Source: Bacteroidota bacterium (GTDB lineage Bacteria > Bacteroidota > Ignavibacteria > UBA10030 > UBA8401). From it: a stretch of 16,541 nucleotides of DNA. Positions 8,359-15,449 of the stretch are shown one piece after another. Within the stretch, counting starts at the first letter, position 1. The number at the start of each line of letters is the position of its first letter. A model generated the notes under the pieces. It searched no databases. It saw only the letters and a program-made list of their open reading frames with translations, and had not been told where the DNA came from. The stretch is taken from contig JAVBYA010000471.1 in NCBI GenBank assembly GCA_030824295.1, forward strand, positions 1-16,541. Reading direction: 5' to 3'. The position numbers were made by a program, and so were the translations under genes.

Positions 8359-9198
8359 ATGAAGATCTCTGATATCATGCATCATCAGCAGGCGCCGTCG
8401 CTGCTCCTTCGGTTCCCGCAGCTGCTGTTCCTCTATTTCCGGCTGAACCGACTTTCGGTCCTGCGGATGAAGTACGCCCACCGCGCCATCCGCCGCATCC
8501 TGCAGGAACATCCTGCACCGAAGATCGTGGTGGATGCCGGCTGCGGCATGGGGGATTACCTCTTCACCGTACCCGAGTTCGGTCGTACCGAACGAACGAT
8601 CGGGATAGATGTTTCTGCATCCAACATTGAATTATGCCAAGCATTGGCGGCGTCCACAGGGCGCAGCAATATGGAATTCGTCTGCAGCGACCTTTCGGAA
8701 GCGGAGCTGCCGCAGCACACCGACCTGATCCTCTGCATCGGTGTGCTGATGTATATTGCGGACGATGGAAAAGTGCTAAAGAATTTCCATCGCTCCCTTG
8801 CAATGGACGGACGTCTTGCGCTCTATGCCGCGGTCAACTACCGCCGCACGCTCCCGCTGTTCAAACGGCTTTCTGCGAGCCCCGGATTCGATTACGATCA
8901 GGTGATCGGCCGGCCGCAGACCTACACCGACGCTCAGCTGGAGGAACGGCTGACGGCCGCCGGCTTCACCATCCTCGAGCGGAGACCGTCCTTCGGCCGG
9001 TTGGCGGCAACGATGTTCGAGATCTCGGCGATCTTCGAATGGTTCTTCAAATCGTGGCATCCGTTGGCATGGACGATCCTGGTCCCGTTCTATCTTATCT
9101 TTTATCCACTCTATCTGATCTCCATGTCCGCCGATGTCCGCGGTTCACGGTCCACCGGCAACGGCGTGATGATCATCGCATCGAAACGTACCATATGA
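8359..9198 (+). CDS. Class I SAM-dependent methyltransferase with C-terminal membrane segment
   Basis: A 279-aa protein with a Rossmann-type methyltransferase core at about 55-165: motif I VVDAGCGMGDY (57-67) binds S-adenosylmethionine, IGID (81-84) supplies the acidic residue for the ribose, and LILCIGVLMYI (123-133) matches the motif IV region. A second variable region follows (170-210). Residues 225-256 are strongly hydrophobic (WHPLAWTILVPFYLIFYPLYLI), suggesting membrane attachment and possibly a lipid or membrane-linked substrate, which cannot be identified. The frame is open from 8263, but the ATG at 8359 follows the candidate promoter and fits the start of the recognisable domain. Its TGA overlaps the ATG of the potassium channel gene (ATGA), indicating one operon and translational coupling. 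Confidence 0.82.
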   Translation: MKISDIMHHQQAPSLLLRFPQLLFLYFRLNRLSVLRMKYAHRAIRRILQEHPAPKIVVDAGCGMGDYLFTVPEFGRTERTIGIDVSASNIELCQALAASTGRSNMEFVCSDLSEAELPQHTDLILCIGVLMYIADDGKVLKNFHRSLAMDGRLALYAAVNYRRTLPLFKRLSASPGFDYDQVIGRPQTYTDAQLEERLTAAGFTILERRPSFGRLAATMFEISAIFEWFFKSWHPLAWTILVPFYLIFYPLYLISMSADVRGSRSTGNGVMIIASKRTI

Positions 9199-10160
9199 TA
9201 AAAAAGAGCACTTCCCCTCCTGCCGTCAAAGAAGATACCAACGACCTCGGCTTCGGAAGCCGTCTGTCGCAGCAGCATGTCAGCCGCATGATGAACCGTG
9301 ACGGTTCGTTCAATGTGGACCGGGACGGTCTCTCCGTGGTCCGCTCGCTGAGCCTCTATCATTGGCTCATCACCATCTCCTGGTCCAAGTTCATCCTGCT
9401 GACCATGGTCTTCTATCTGACGGTGAACATCCTTTTCGGCTGGGCATACTATGCTGCGGGACCGGATGCGCTGAACGGTACGGAATCGACGACCTTCACC
9501 GAGCATTATTGGAACTGTTTCTTCTTCAGCGTGGAGACCTTTGCGACCATCGGGTACGGAGCCTTGAATCCGCGCAATGCTGCGGCCAATATCCTGATGA
9601 CGGTCGAATCGTTCTTCGGGTTCGTCAGCGTTGCGATGATCACCGGACTTCTCTTCGCCCGCTTTGCCCGTCCGAATGCAAAGATCCTCTACAGCGACAA
9701 CGCTGTGGTTGCACCATTCAAGGAAGGCCAAGCACTGATGGTCCGCATCATCAACCAGCGTTCCAGTCAGCTGATCAACATCGAACCGCAGATCATCTTC
9801 TCGATGATGAGCGAGCGGCAGGGGAAACGGATCCGGCAGTACCATTCGCTGACACTGGACCGGCAGAAAGTGACCTTCTTCCCGCTGCACTGGACCATCG
9901 TGCATGCCATCGATGAGAAGAGTCCACTCCACGGAATGGATGCGGACCGCCTGCGCGAAGCGGAGACGGAAATGTTCGTGCTGATCACAGCAACGGATGA
10001 GACCTATTCCCAGACCGTCCACTCGCGCTCTTCCTATCGGTACGACGAGATCATCTGGAATGCACGGTTCAAAGATATCTTCACCCCCGGCGAGGGCGGG
10101 AAGGCCATCGGCGTGAACATGGACCGGATCCATGACTTCGAGAAGCTGGAAAGGAATTGA
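9195..10160 (+). CDS. KirBac-type inward-rectifier potassium channel
   Basis: A 321-aa inner-membrane potassium channel subunit; the family assembles as tetramers. Visible in order: N-terminal cytosolic tail; slide helix (YHWLITISW, 55-63); TM1 about 64-84; pore helix and selectivity filter TIGYG (118-122) after FFFSVETFA; TM2 about 134-155 ending in the family block TGLLFARFARP (150-160); then the immunoglobulin-like cytosolic Kir domain (160-300), including FFPLHWTIVHAID (228-240). Family length is typical and no key residue is missing. The ATG at 9195 overlaps the stop of the methyltransferase gene by 4 nt, and the frame contains no better start near it. Two bases separate its stop from the next ATG, so three genes are probably translated from one message. 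Confidence 0.93.
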   Translation: MIKKSTSPPAVKEDTNDLGFGSRLSQQHVSRMMNRDGSFNVDRDGLSVVRSLSLYHWLITISWSKFILLTMVFYLTVNILFGWAYYAAGPDALNGTESTTFTEHYWNCFFFSVETFATIGYGALNPRNAAANILMTVESFFGFVSVAMITGLLFARFARPNAKILYSDNAVVAPFKEGQALMVRIINQRSSQLINIEPQIIFSMMSERQGKRIRQYHSLTLDRQKVTFFPLHWTIVHAIDEKSPLHGMDADRLREAETEMFVLITATDETYSQTVHSRSSYRYDEIIWNARFKDIFTPGEGGKAIGVNMDRIHDFEKLERN

Positions 10161-10162
10161 CC

Positions 10163-10633
10163 ATGGACCACGTGATCATCGACGGATACAATGTGATCCA
10201 TGCGGTGCCTGCATGGAAGAAGACCCTCGCACACAATGCGGAGAGCGCACGGGAATTGCTCATCCATGCCACATCGCTGTTGACCCATCAACGGAAGTTC
10301 CGATGTTCCATTGTCTTCGACGGTCATGAACCTCCTGCCAATGCGAAACGGTCGGTCAACGCACCGGTCCATGTCATCTACTCCGCGCCCCGCTCCGCCG
10401 ACACACACATCCGCACGATGATCGAACAGTCCAAACAGCGGGCCCAGCTCGTCATCGTCTCTTCGGACCGCGAGATCATTTCGTTCGCGAAAGCGTGTTC
10501 CTGCCAGACGCATACTTCCAAACATTTTGCAAATCTTCTTTCATCGTCGGATGAGACCGTCACCGAAAAATCCGACTCTTCACTCACTCCTCACCAGATC
10601 GATGAATGGCTGAAGATCTTCGGTGAGAAGTGA
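10163..10633 (+). CDS. YacP-like NYN-domain (PIN-fold) RNase-like protein
   Basis: A 156-aa protein of the YacP/DUF901 NYN family. The hallmark DGYNVIH (7-13) opens the fold; further conserved acidic sites are Asp53 (VFDGHE), Asp80 (SADTHI) and Asp102 (VVSSDRE-like VSSDREI, 99-105), matching the metal-binding acidic cluster of PIN-like nucleases. Bacillus subtilis Rae1 (YacP) is a ribosome-associated A-site endoribonuclease; the same role here is inference. The C-terminus (TPHQIDEWLKIFGEK) ends normally. AAGGA (10151-10155) sits 7 nt before the ATG at 10163; an in-frame TTG at 10157 is a less likely start. It is the last gene of the methyltransferase-Kir group; the partners do not suggest a shared pathway. 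Confidence 0.85.
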   Translation: MDHVIIDGYNVIHAVPAWKKTLAHNAESARELLIHATSLLTHQRKFRCSIVFDGHEPPANAKRSVNAPVHVIYSAPRSADTHIRTMIEQSKQRAQLVIVSSDREIISFAKACSCQTHTSKHFANLLSSSDETVTEKSDSSLTPHQIDEWLKIFGEK

Positions 10634-10675
10634 GTTTCTCCCCCCCACCGCTAGCATCAGTTCGTATAAGCATTA

Positions 10676-10729
10676 ACGATTAAAAAATTTTGACTTTCCC
10701 TTGACATTCAATGCGCCATAATGTAAATT
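10676..10729 (+). promoter_or_regulatory. Promoter of the metal-homeostasis operon
   Basis: A consensus TTGACA (10701-10706) is followed after 17 bp by TAAATT (10724-10729). An A/T tract (10680-10690) lies immediately upstream, in the place of an UP element. Predicted transcription starts near 10736, inside the palindromic operator, giving a leader of about 30 nt before the ATG at 10766. Confidence 0.65.
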
Positions 10730-10745
10730 TAGGATAACCTAAATT
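10726..10745. promoter_or_regulatory. DtxR/MntR-type operator overlapping the -10 region
   Basis: AATTTAGG (10726-10733) and CCTAAATT (10738-10745) are perfect 8-bp inverted repeats around ATAA. The TTAGG...CCTAA core is the signature of DtxR/IdeR-family boxes (consensus TTAGGTTAGCCTAACCTAA). It covers the -10 hexamer and the predicted start, the classical place for a repressor, and the operon contains two DtxR-family genes. I see no second copy in the window. Confidence 0.72.
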
Positions 10746-10765
10746 CAATATTCTGGCATACCAAA

Positions 10766-11434
10766 ATGTCTACCCTGGCAATTCCTATCGTTTCAGACGG
10801 AGAAAAGGCAAAATACTATCGTTATGCGATGTATTTGAGCATTTTTACGATCATCTATAATATCGCAGAAGGAACCATATCTACAATGGTCGGCTACTCT
10901 GATGAGTCGCTGACATTGTTCGGATTCGGTGCGGACAGTTTCATTGAGACCATCTCCGGCATCGGAATCGGCGCCATGGTCATCCGCATCACCAGAAATC
11001 CGCTCAGCAGCAAGAGTCCTTTCGAAGTGACCGCTCTGCGCATCACCGGCTGGTCGTTCTACGTCCTCTCGGCCGGACTGCTGCTCACCGCTCTCTTTTC
11101 CATACTCGCCGGTCAGCAGCCGGAGTCGACCTTCTGGGGCGTTATCATCTCTGCCGTCTCGATCGTTGCAATGCTGGGACTCATCCGGGCAAAGAAGCGG
11201 GTCGGTGCCGCGCTGGATTCCAAAGCGATGATCGCCGATGCCAACTGCAACGTGGTGTGCGTGTACATGTCCGTCACATTGCTTGCCTCTAGCTTCCTCT
11301 ACGAAGCGTTCTCGCTGCCGTATGTGGATGCTGCCGGCGCGTTGGGGCTCGTCTATTTCTCGGTGAAGGAAGGGAAGGAATGTTTTGAAAAGGCACGGAC
11401 ATTGAACGACGCATGCGCATGCGGACACGATTAA
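10766..11434 (+). CDS. Short CDF-like membrane cation transporter
   Basis: A 222-aa protein with about six membrane segments that resembles the transmembrane half of cation diffusion facilitators; family members usually export divalent metals (Zn, Mn, Fe, Co) by proton antiport. The CDF-like block NIAEG...GYSDESLTLFGFGADSFIE (32-61) gives the TM2 site Asp57-xxx-Glu61. In the TM5 position Asp158-Ala-Asn-Cys161-Asn162-xx-Cys165 places Cys and Asn where His/Asp pairs are common, so the metal preference is uncertain. The cytoplasmic C-terminal domain of normal CDFs (about 80 aa) is absent; instead the protein ends in a Cys/His-rich tail, CACGHD (217-222). It is first in the operon, directly behind the DtxR-type operator, with 18 bp to the regulator gene. 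No strong ribosome binding site is visible. Confidence 0.72.
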   Translation: MSTLAIPIVSDGEKAKYYRYAMYLSIFTIIYNIAEGTISTMVGYSDESLTLFGFGADSFIETISGIGIGAMVIRITRNPLSSKSPFEVTALRITGWSFYVLSAGLLLTALFSILAGQQPESTFWGVIISAVSIVAMLGLIRAKKRVGAALDSKAMIADANCNVVCVYMSVTLLASSFLYEAFSLPYVDAAGALGLVYFSVKEGKECFEKARTLNDACACGHD

Positions 11435-11452
11435 CGAACGGAGCGAACAACC

Positions 11453-12118
11453 ATGGCCAGTGAACAGATCGAGAACTACCTGAAGAACATCTACAAGCTT
11501 TCATCGAACGACGGGAAGGTCACCACCTCCTCGCTCTCCGAGAAATTGCAGATCTCCCCGGCATCCGTTTCCGAGATGATAAAAAAACTCGCGGAGGAAG
11601 GGACGCTTACGCACACGCCGTACAAAGGCGTGGAACTCACCGAAGAGGGGAAGCTGCTCGCACTCCGCATCATCCGGAAGCACCGGCTGTGGGAAATGTT
11701 CCTCGTCCAGGTGCTGCATTTCGGCTGGGATGAGATCGACGATGAAGCGGAACGGTTCGAGCACATCATGTCCGACAAGATGGAAGAGAAGATCGACCAT
11801 GTGCTCGGCCATCCTTCCATCGATCCGCACGGCGATCCGATCCCGAGCAAGGACGGCGTGATCACCTGTTCCATGAGCTATCCCATGGCGGAAGCGCATG
11901 AAGGAGCGACCGTCCGGGTACTGCGGGTGAGCGATGAGAATTCCGAGATGCTGCAGTACGTCTCCTCCATCGGCATCTCGCTCCACCGTGAGATCCTCAT
12001 CCGGCAGAAGATGAGCTTCGACAATTCCCTGCTCGTCCGCATCGGCGACCGGGAAGTGAACATCAGTTCCACCATCGCTTCGAACATCTTCGTGGAGAAT
12101 GCAGGAGGCGACCGATGA
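11453..12118 (+). CDS. DtxR/MntR-family metal-dependent repressor
   Basis: A 221-aa cytosolic regulator. Residues 1-65 form the winged helix-turn-helix (recognition helix around SPASVSEMIKKL, 35-46); 66-130 are the metal-binding dimerisation domain with IIRKHRLWE (73-81) and HPSIDPHGDPIP (120-131); 145-215 form the C-terminal SH3/FeoA-like domain. By hand alignment, His77, Glu81, Glu100, Glu103 and His104 match metal-ligand positions. Position 8 is Asn, where B. subtilis MntR has Asp8 and DtxR has Met10, and position 11 is Lys instead of Glu11, so the metal specificity (Fe or Mn) is not clear and the site is atypical. It most likely binds the palindrome at 10726-10745 and represses its own operon. 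Its TGA overlaps the next ATG by 4 nt. Confidence 0.9.
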   Translation: MASEQIENYLKNIYKLSSNDGKVTTSSLSEKLQISPASVSEMIKKLAEEGTLTHTPYKGVELTEEGKLLALRIIRKHRLWEMFLVQVLHFGWDEIDDEAERFEHIMSDKMEEKIDHVLGHPSIDPHGDPIPSKDGVITCSMSYPMAEAHEGATVRVLRVSDENSEMLQYVSSIGISLHREILIRQKMSFDNSLLVRIGDREVNISSTIASNIFVENAGGDR

Positions 12119-13134
12119 TCGATCCCGGTAAAGCGCTTATACTGTTCGGCATCATCACGGCCGTCCTCGCCTTGTTCTTCCTGCCGAAGTACGGACTGAC
12201 CGACCGCTGGAAACGCGCCAGCCGCGGGATGCAGCGCGTGCTGATCGAGGATGCACTGAAGCATATCTTCGACTGTGAGTACAAGAACATCCACTGCACC
12301 ACAGAGAGCATTGCGGGCACACTGCTGATCCCCACGGACCAGTCCGCTGAACTGCTCACCCGTCTAGCGACAATGGGACTGCTCTCCACCAACGACAACG
12401 GTGTCCATCTGACGGCAGATGGACGCTCCTACGCACTCCGCGTGATCCGCGTGCACCGGCTGTGGGAACGTTATCTGGCGGATGAGACAAGCGTACCGCC
12501 GACCGAATGGCATGCCTCCGCCGAACTGGCGGAACATACGCTCACACCGGCGGAAACGGAAGCATTGGCAGCGCAGATCGGCAATCCGCATTTCGATCCG
12601 CACGGCGATCCGATCCCGACGCCGACCGGCGAGATCCCTCCAAAACAGGGACGCTCACTCCTTTCGCTGAGCGGCGGGGAATTCGCCGTGGTCACGCATA
12701 TCGAGGATGAACCGGAGACGGTCTTCGCGCAACTGACGGCACAGGGATTGTACGTGGGAATGCAGGTGATGATGATCGAGCGGAGCAATGAACGGGTCCG
12801 CTTCGCCGCGAACGGTGAAGAGATCGTCCTGGCGCCGCTCCTTGCCAATAATCTGACGGTCGCGCCGATCACGGAAGAAGAACCGCGCATCACTGCACCG
12901 CTATCTCCTCTCTCTTCCCTGTCGGTCGGGGACGAGGCGCGGGTGCTGAGCATCTCTAAAGCGATGCGGGGACATCAGCGCCGGCGGCTCATGGACCTGG
13001 GAGTCGTTCCGGGAACGGTCATCCGTGCCGAGATGAAAAGCGCATCTGGAGATCCGACCGCGTATAACATCCGCGGCGCGCTCGTCGCACTGCGCCGGCA
13101 GCATGCCGAGATGATCTTCATTCAAAAACAGTGA
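12115..13134 (+). CDS. Membrane-anchored DtxR-like protein fused to FeoA
   Basis: A 339-aa multidomain protein. An N-terminal transmembrane helix (about 6-24, ALILFGIITAVLALFFLP) is followed by positive residues (KYG..DRWKR), which predicts a cytosolic remainder. Residues 38-108 are a DtxR-like winged helix, 109-170 the metal-binding/dimerisation domain (VHRLWERY 113-120; NPHFDPHGDPIP 157-168), 180-252 an SH3/FeoA-like domain as in its neighbour, and 266-338 a bona fide FeoA domain (RRRLMDLGVVPGT 289-301, YNIRGALVALR 317-327). Asp46, His114, Glu137, Glu140 and His141 occupy MntR-like ligand positions. FeoA domains promote FeoB-mediated Fe(II) uptake, and no separate feoA is seen here, so this protein probably supplies it. 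The DNA-binding half may still bind DNA at the membrane, or act only as a metal-sensing module. It overlaps the regulator gene by ATGA. Confidence 0.85.
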   Translation: MIDPGKALILFGIITAVLALFFLPKYGLTDRWKRASRGMQRVLIEDALKHIFDCEYKNIHCTTESIAGTLLIPTDQSAELLTRLATMGLLSTNDNGVHLTADGRSYALRVIRVHRLWERYLADETSVPPTEWHASAELAEHTLTPAETEALAAQIGNPHFDPHGDPIPTPTGEIPPKQGRSLLSLSGGEFAVVTHIEDEPETVFAQLTAQGLYVGMQVMMIERSNERVRFAANGEEIVLAPLLANNLTVAPITEEEPRITAPLSPLSSLSVGDEARVLSISKAMRGHQRRRLMDLGVVPGTVIRAEMKSASGDPTAYNIRGALVALRRQHAEMIFIQKQ

Positions 13135-13171
13135 ATTTATTCTTTCGTCCATCAGAACAACGATACAGCCT

Positions 13172-13996
13172 ATGACACAGACACATGCAGCGAATTGTGA
13201 GGATTGCCCGGTGCACAACCTGGGAAATCTGAAGAAACTCGGCATCAACATGGCGGAATTCGATTTCGTCGTGGCGCTGGCGGGCAACCCGAACACCGGG
13301 AAGAGCACCGTCTTCAATGCGCTCACCGGACTCCGGCAGCATACCGGCAACTGGCCCGGCAAGACCGTTACCCGCGCCGAGGGAGGATTCGATTACGGCG
13401 ACAAACGCTTCAAACTGGTCGACCTGCCCGGCACCTACTCACTCCTCTCCACCAGTACGGACGAAGAAGTGGCGCGTGATTTCATCCTCTTCGGTCAGCC
13501 GGACGTAACGGTGATCGTGGTCGATGCCACACGGCTGGAACGGAATCTGAACCTCGTCCTGCAGGTATTGGAGATCACCGACCGCGCCGTACTCTGTCTG
13601 AACCTGATGGACGAAGCAAAACGTCACGGCATCGTCGTCGATCCGCGCGGGCTGGCGCGGGACCTCGGCATCCCGGTCGTTGCGGCGGCCGCGCGGCAGG
13701 AAGAAGGGATCCCGGAACTGCTGAAATACATCTACGAGGTCGCGAACGGCACGTATGTCTGCCGGCCGCACCGATTGGAGCGGACCGCACCGCAGTTGGA
13801 ACGTGCACTCACCGCACTCACCGGAAGGATCACCGCCGCATTCCCCGACATTCCCAACGCACGGTGGATCGCATTGCGGTTGTTGGAAGGTGATCAGAAG
13901 ATCATCGATGCTGTGCGGAGCGGTGAACTCGGCTCACTCATCCGCCGGACACCGGTACGGCAGAACGAACAACATCTTATAGCAGGGACAGTATGA
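13172..13996 (+). CDS. feoB: FeoB N-terminal GTPase subunit (split FeoB)
   Basis: A 274-aa protein equal to the cytosolic G domain and most of the GDI domain of FeoB, the ferrous iron transporter. GTPase motifs: G1 GNPNTGKS (38-45), G2 region GNWPGKTV (59-66), G3 DLPG (84-87), G4 NLMD (144-147), G5 region around AAAA (171-174). The first 30 residues form an extension with a Cys-x-x-Cys pair (CEDC, 9-12, then PVH) that could bind metal; standard FeoB lacks it as far as I know. No membrane helices are present. The stop TGA overlaps the ATG of the membrane part (ATGA), and the two products total 752 residues, the length of a whole FeoB. The gap to the DtxR-FeoA gene is 37 bp without a clear Shine-Dalgarno sequence. 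Confidence 0.93.
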   Translation: MTQTHAANCEDCPVHNLGNLKKLGINMAEFDFVVALAGNPNTGKSTVFNALTGLRQHTGNWPGKTVTRAEGGFDYGDKRFKLVDLPGTYSLLSTSTDEEVARDFILFGQPDVTVIVVDATRLERNLNLVLQVLEITDRAVLCLNLMDEAKRHGIVVDPRGLARDLGIPVVAAAARQEEGIPELLKYIYEVANGTYVCRPHRLERTAPQLERALTALTGRITAAFPDIPNARWIALRLLEGDQKIIDAVRSGELGSLIRRTPVRQNEQHLIAGTV

Positions 13997-15429
13997 GCAA
14001 AGCAGCACAGCACACATCCGATACCGATGCCATCCTCGCCACGGCGAACACGCTCCGGTGGGAGATCGGCGACAATATCCACGACACGCTCGTGGAATCC
14101 ATCTACACCGACGCACAGCGGATCGCTTCCCGTTCTGTGACCGAACCGGACAGCAAACCGAAATTCTCGATGGACCGTCAGCTGGACAGACTCATCACCA
14201 GCCGGTGGTTCGGTTTCCCGCTGATGTTCCTGATGCTCGCGGTCGTCTTCTGGCTGACCGTGGAAGGAGCGAACGTTCCGAGCGCTATGATCGCTTCCTT
14301 CCTGGTGGATACGGTCCATCCGTGGCTGCGCGCAGCATTCTCGTCCCTAGGTTCCCCCTGGTGGTTCACCGGTTTGATGGTGGACGGCGTCTGGCTCGCG
14401 ATGGCGTGGGTCATCAGCGTCATGCTCCCTCCGATGGCGATCTTCTTTCCGCTCTTCACGCTGCTGGAGGATTTCGGTTATCTTCCCCGTGTGGCATTCA
14501 ACATGGACTCCCTCTTCCGGCGCGCCGGTGCACACGGAAAGCAGTCGCTCAGTATGGTGATGGGATTCGGATGCAACGCCGCCGGTGTGGTCGCCACGCG
14601 CATCATCGACAGTCCGCGCGAACGGCTCATCGCCATCATCACCAACAATTTCTCCCTCTGCAACGGACGGTGGCCGACGCAGATCCTGATCGCATCCATC
14701 TTCTTCGGTGCATTGGTACCGTCGCATCTTGCCGGACTCATCACGGCGGGGGCGGTCGTCACCGTGGCGATGCTCGGCATCTTCTTCACTCTTGCCGTTT
14801 CGTGGGGACTCTCCAACACGGTCCTGAAAGGTGAAGCATCCGCCTTCAGTCTGGAACTTCCGCCGTACCGTCCGCCGCAGCTGTGGCAGACGCTTTACAC
14901 ATCGCTCATCGACCGGACGGCGATCGTCCTGTGGCGCGCCATCATTTTTGCAGCACCGGCCGGAGCAGTCATCTGGCTGGTCTCCAACATCCACATCGGA
15001 CAGCTGAGTCTGGCGGAACATTTCATCGCCGCGTCCGATCCATTCGGCATCCTGTTGGGACTCAACGGCGTCATCCTGCTGGCGTACATCATCGCCATTC
15101 CGGCGAACGAGATCGTTATCCCGACAGTCTTGATGCTCACCGTCCTGAGCGCGAAACTCGCCGGCGTGGGGGACGGTGCCGGAGTGATGTTCGAACTAGA
15201 TGATGCATCCGGCGTAGCGGACGTTCTGCGTGCGGGGGGATGGACGATGCTGACCGGGCTCAATCTGATGCTGTTCAGTCTGCTGCACAATCCCTGTTCA
15301 ACGACCATCTATACTATCTATAAAGAGACAAAAAGCGTCAAATGGACCGCTGTAGCATCGGTCCTGCCGGTGATCATGGGCCTTGTCATCTGCTTCCTGG
15401 TCGCTCAGGTCTATCGGCTGCTGGCGTAA
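13993..15429 (+). CDS. feoB: FeoB membrane permease subunit (split FeoB)
   Basis: A 478-aa polytopic inner-membrane protein forming the Fe(II) permeation domain of FeoB. The first 60 residues are cytosolic and continue the GDI region; membrane segments run from about 73 to 476. Family blocks present: LLEDFGYLPRVAF (157-169), gate 1 GFGCNAAGVVATR (191-203) with Cys194, FSLCNGRWP (220-228) with Cys223, AIPANEIVIP (368-377) and gate 2 LLHNPCSTTIYTIYKET (430-446) with Cys435. In most FeoB proteins gate 1 reads GCNVPAI; here Val-Pro is Ala-Ala, losing a proline usually conserved. It must work with the separate GTPase encoded just upstream. The ATG at 13993 overlaps the preceding stop. 20 bp separate it from the next gene. 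Confidence 0.93.
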   Translation: MSKAAQHTSDTDAILATANTLRWEIGDNIHDTLVESIYTDAQRIASRSVTEPDSKPKFSMDRQLDRLITSRWFGFPLMFLMLAVVFWLTVEGANVPSAMIASFLVDTVHPWLRAAFSSLGSPWWFTGLMVDGVWLAMAWVISVMLPPMAIFFPLFTLLEDFGYLPRVAFNMDSLFRRAGAHGKQSLSMVMGFGCNAAGVVATRIIDSPRERLIAIITNNFSLCNGRWPTQILIASIFFGALVPSHLAGLITAGAVVTVAMLGIFFTLAVSWGLSNTVLKGEASAFSLELPPYRPPQLWQTLYTSLIDRTAIVLWRAIIFAAPAGAVIWLVSNIHIGQLSLAEHFIAASDPFGILLGLNGVILLAYIIAIPANEIVIPTVLMLTVLSAKLAGVGDGAGVMFELDDASGVADVLRAGGWTMLTGLNLMLFSLLHNPCSTTIYTIYKETKSVKWTAVASVLPVIMGLVICFLVAQVYRLLA

Positions 15430-15449
15430 TATAACGGAGGAGGATCATC

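Noticed and set aside
8634..9194. Long N-terminal extension of the Kir channel frame
   Set aside because: It overlaps the methyltransferase in another frame and reads as low-complexity Arg/Gly/His sequence; the ATG at 9195 gives a normal-length KirBac protein.
13980..14000. Sequencing frameshift breaking feoB
   Set aside because: The junction is a clean ATGA stop/start overlap like those between other genes of the same operon, and both halves keep complete motifs; it is kept as a finding to verify rather than called a pseudogene.
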